Positions 16,386 to 19,014 of a stretch of DNA of 19,014 bases are shown here, in pieces; within the stretch, counting starts at the first letter, position 1; every line of letters starts with the position of its first letter. Made by a program: the position numbers and the translations under genes. The stretch comes from Triparma columacea (lineage: Eukaryota > Sar > Bolidophyceae > Parmales > Triparmaceae): positions 1 through 19,014 of the forward strand of contig BRYA01000708.1 of assembly GCA_030267965.1 (NCBI GenBank), read 5' to 3'. The notes under the pieces are model-generated. The model was not told the origin of the DNA, made no database searches, and saw only the letters and a list, made by a program, of their open reading frames with translations.

Positions 16386-17431
16386 CTCCCAGTCCCTCCT
16401 CCCCCTCCTCCCCCTCCCCCCCCGTAATCCTGACCCTAACGGTCTCCGCCTATATCCCCCCCGTGGCGCCGCACACCTTCGAGAGATTGAGTCCCCTAGA
16501 GTATGCCCCCCTCCCCCTTCCAACCTTCCCCACTTGGTCAGGTCGAGGTGTAACTGATCCTCTGGCCCCCCTGGCCCCCCACTTCCTCCCTCTCCACACC
16601 CCCCTCCCTGATATTACTTGTTCCTCAAAAATAATCGAACAACACAGCTGTGTCATGTGCTAGTTGTATTATTATGAGCTCTAGGCAATATAATATTGAG
16701 AAAAACAACGAGAATAACCCAAAATGTTGAGCCATTTGTTTCCCGAGCTGGGGAGGCCTTCAGGATTAACATGGCATGATACAATCAATATTACGGGAAT
16801 TTAACGACCTTCCTACATCGACTTTTATCATTGTATACAATCCTGAGCGTTGACGTTGTTTTTAAGGGATAACCCTAACTCTCATTTCCAACATTTGGAA
16901 TTAATTGATGGTAAGCAGAAAAAGATAGAAGCAAACTCTAGCAAACAAAAGCAAAGCCAAAATGACTTTGAAAGTGAGTTTATGCAGCAACCCCGCACTC
17001 CTAACCCTATTTCAACCGCCCCAATAACGACGAGTGTATAAATTATGTCGTAAAACTCGCAAGAATATCAAATTTCAGCACCCCTTCAAACTCGCTCGTC
17101 GATAAGGTAGAACACCATGTTTTTTTTCCCTTCTCTGGCTTATACCCAACCTCGCGGCCTATCCCAATCAATGTTACGCCTCTTTACCAGCCTTGGAGAT
17201 GGCTCGTAATGAAGCATAGTGAAGTTAACGCAACAAAAATGTCCCACAACAAAAAAGAACCTGCCCCAAAAAATTTGGATGTGCGAATGTGGACATCCAT
17301 TTTTTGTAAATTTTGGATGTGCTGAATGTGGACATCCATTTTTTGTAAATTTTTGATGAGAACATCCAATTTTTAACCCCAACGCCCTAACCCACCCTAA
17401 CCGCCCCTGCCCCCCCGTAACCCACCCATAG
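16386..17431. other. Spacer and possible upstream exon/intron of the right-end gene
   Basis: 16390-16610 is pyrimidine-rich and gives only Pro/Ser-rich ORFs. 16620-16850 is AT-rich with nothing recognisable. 16844-17041 has an open plus-strand frame (FQHLELIDGKQKKIEANSSK) with two good donors, GATG|GTAAGC at about 16909 and GAAA|GTGAGT at about 16972; both have phase 1, which would match the TCAG acceptor at 17435, so this may be an earlier exon of the right-end gene. 17273-17372 holds short tandem repeats with hairpins. Confidence 0.5.
17273..17372. repeat. Tandem repeat with internal palindrome (about 38 bp, 2.5 copies)
   Basis: Units of the form TTTGGATGTG(CT)GAATGTGGACATCCATTTTTTGTAAA occur twice, with a diverged third (TTTGATGAGAACATCCAATTTT). 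Each contains GGATGT and its complement ACATCC about ten bases apart, so each unit can fold into a small hairpin. The flanks are interspersed with CCCTAACC motifs. Confidence 0.85.
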
Positions 17432-19014
17432 TCAGCGACTTGTTCCCTTCAACACACCCCACCTAACCCCATTAACCGAGATAGCCACACTCCAAACTCT
17501 TCCGAGTCTGAGTCGTTAGTAGAAGATGTAGAAGATCTTTCTGACGAGTCAAGTGTAATCACCGCAGTACAGTCTGAGTTTACCTCTGATGCTGAGACAG
17601 CTGAGGTTGTCGAATCTGGTTATGAATCCAACAGTGACGTTGAGTCTGTACAGTCCGAGTTTACCTCTGATGCTGAGACAGCTGAGGTTGTCGAATCTGG
17701 TTATGAATCCAACAGTGACGTTGAGTCTGTACAGTCCGAGTTTACCAACGATGGTGAAATCATTGAAGTCTGGATGGGCGATCCCGACCTCACGAAGGAA
17801 GAGAACTTCACTCCACCTTCTAAGAGGAACAAGACGACCCCTAACCCCGCAGCTTTCTTCCAAGATATCGAATCTGGAATTGGATCTGACTCAGATGATT
17901 GGTCGATGACATCTACCAATTCGTTCGACTCCTACAACCATAGACTATCTTGGTCCCCAGACAACGCTACCAACAATCCTGAATTGGAGGTGAGGCTGTG
18001 GTGAAAACCCTAACCCTGTACAAGACTTCAAGACCCCGTAATTTAAACAGAAAAACCTTTTCTGTCCCAAAATCCTATATTTCCACCCGATCTTGGTACC
18101 ACACCCTAACCCCAATAGTAATACCCCAACATAACAGGCATTCATGACGAAGGCAGAAGAGAATGGCCTTATCTACGAAGACACCAGATCCCTTCTTGTT
18201 GGGACCGTTCAAAAACGAGGTAACAACACGTTTGGAATTAGCTATTCCCCTCTTCAACCCAAGGGACTGCAACCAGCAAGGTGCAGCAAATATTTCACGT
18301 CGAAGAAGAAGAAGACATCCAATCCTCCTCATCCGAAACCTAGAATTAATTCAAAAAGTCAGCGTTCAAGTGGCACTTCAAAGCCCAAAAGATTGAGAGG
18401 TGGGGGGGACCCTGTAACAGACCCGGAGCCTTCCAAGACAGCTTATTCTCCCACACCTGGAGGGAAGACGGCTGTATCATTCGATGAACCCTTTCCTACC
18501 TACAACAAGTCTGACTTCCAAACCTTCCAAACAAATACAAGCTCACCTGAGAGGAGTGGTTTCAAGGCAAGGAAACTGAAGAAGAAGAAAAGGACATTGA
18601 AAAAGGTCCCAACAAGGGCTCACAACCAAACCCCAACGCACCAGTCACCAACCTCCTACCCCAAATCAGCAACCACCCATCTACCATCTGCATCATCTAC
18701 TGCACAATCGACCCACACCGTCAAATCTTCTTCAGTGTCTGTCAACGCAAAACTACAATACAGACCTCACACACCCACCACCTTAACCCCATCTCCCAAA
18801 CCTTCAACAAAAATCAAAATCCAATACAAACCACTTACAACAATGACCACCTCCGTCAAATCGTCTTCAGTGTCTGTCGACCCCAAACTACAATACAGAC
18901 CTCGCACAAACACCACCCTAACCCCATCTCCCAAACCTTCAACAAAGATCAAAATCCAATACAAACCACTTACAACAACGACCACCTCCGTGACACCCTC
19001 CAAGCTTACAAAGG
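17432..19014 (+). CDS. Two-exon (or more) gene, unknown function, continues past window
   Basis: Exon A is open from 17432 (acceptor TAG at 17431 or CAG at 17435) to donor GAG|GTGAGG at 17989/17990; exon B begins after CATAACAG at 18138 and stays open to 19014, 292 codons without a stop. The 148-bp intron has CCCTAACCCC before its acceptor and joins in phase 0. No start codon is visible in exon A before 17774, so the 5' end probably lies in an upstream exon. Exon A is acidic and Ser-rich, with a 27-residue unit (VQSEFTSDAETAEVVESG...) twice plus a partial third. Exon B is basic and disordered: KKKK runs, a KLKKKKRTLKK cluster, then a 45-residue Ser/Thr/Pro/Lys repeat (KSSSVSV...LQYRP...PSPKPSTKIKIQYKPLTT) twice. 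The acidic-then-basic layout suggests a nuclear or chromatin-associated protein, but I recognise no domain. Confidence 0.7.
17567..17731 (+). repeat. 81-bp coding tandem repeat
   Basis: Two 81-bp units starting at 17567 and 17648 are almost identical (GTACAGTCTGAG versus GTACAGTCCGAG); a third begins at 17729 and diverges after TTTACC. They encode the 27-residue acidic repeat of the overlapping gene. Confidence 0.93.
18720..18989 (+). repeat. 135-bp coding tandem repeat
   Basis: Two units offset by exactly 135 bp (18720 and 18855) with few differences; the second ends near ACCTCCGTGACACC. Further copies could lie beyond the window edge. They encode the 45-residue basic Ser/Thr/Pro repeat in exon B. 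Confidence 0.93.

Noticed and set aside
16208..16663. Pro/Ser-rich plus-strand ORFs here and at 15008-15421, 11332-11754 and 5262-5741.
   Set aside because: All coincide with C/T-rich DNA, which lacks stop codons on that strand by composition. No complex sequence or start context supports them.
17140..17382. Minus-strand ORFs with repeated FTKNGCPHS, looking like Cys/His repeats.
   Set aside because: They are the translation of short noncoding tandem repeats that contain palindromes; spacing does not fit a known zinc-binding motif.

Overview
This is the left end of a eukaryotic chromosome. Bases 1-69 are an uninterrupted array of the telomeric hexamer (CCCTAA on this strand, TTAGGG on the other), and everything after it behaves like a subtelomere: duplicated genes, minisatellites inside and outside exons, gene relics and long pyrimidine-rich spacers. 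Several genes on both strands are clearly spliced. The introns are short (66-212 bp in the models I trust), with GTGAGT/GTAAGG-type donors and, in most, a CTAAC branch-point-like motif before the acceptor. The telomere type, compact introns and BspA-type leucine-rich repeats fit a free-living protist. A stramenopile alga (bolidophyte/diatom-like) is my best guess, but only a guess.

Layout. 1-69 telomere. 157-2947 (possibly to 3246), minus: a three-exon gene (867 aa) of unknown function whose coding end lies only about 90 bp from the telomere. 3772-5338, minus: a four-exon gene (380 aa), unknown, with a basic/acidic tandemly repeated tail. 6321-7499 and 8604-11327, plus: two intronless paralogues made almost entirely of 23-residue BspA/TpLRR repeats (13 and 33 units), sharing a C-terminal domain and their 3' flank. 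Between them, 7504-8310 holds a degenerate or spliced coding-like stretch. 11508-13652, minus: a four-exon gene (580 aa), unknown, with a 46-residue duplicated repeat and a charged coiled coil. 13901-14354, plus: a chimeric pseudogene, an LRR gene head joined to the tail of a protein kinase domain. 14400-17430: mostly pyrimidine-rich spacer with weak ORFs, two copies of a dispersed repeat, an acidic SUMO-motif-rich ORF (15879-16286, minus) and a small plus-strand ORF (15412-15789). 17432 to the right edge, plus: a two-exon gene, repetitive in both exons, still open at the window end.

The spliced genes are hard to see as simple ORFs because each is broken into exons in different frames; I rebuilt them from donor/acceptor pairs whose phases match. 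I cannot assign a biochemical function to any of the minus-strand genes. Four share a style rather than a proven homology: a basic Lys/Arg cluster beside a long acidic Ser/Asp/Glu stretch, suggesting nuclear proteins. The LRR genes have no signal peptide or membrane segment, so they look intracellular. The observations most worth following are the LRR-kinase chimera, the LRR repeat arrays with blocks shared between paralogues, the gene apparently cut by the telomere, and the SUMO-interaction-like motifs.
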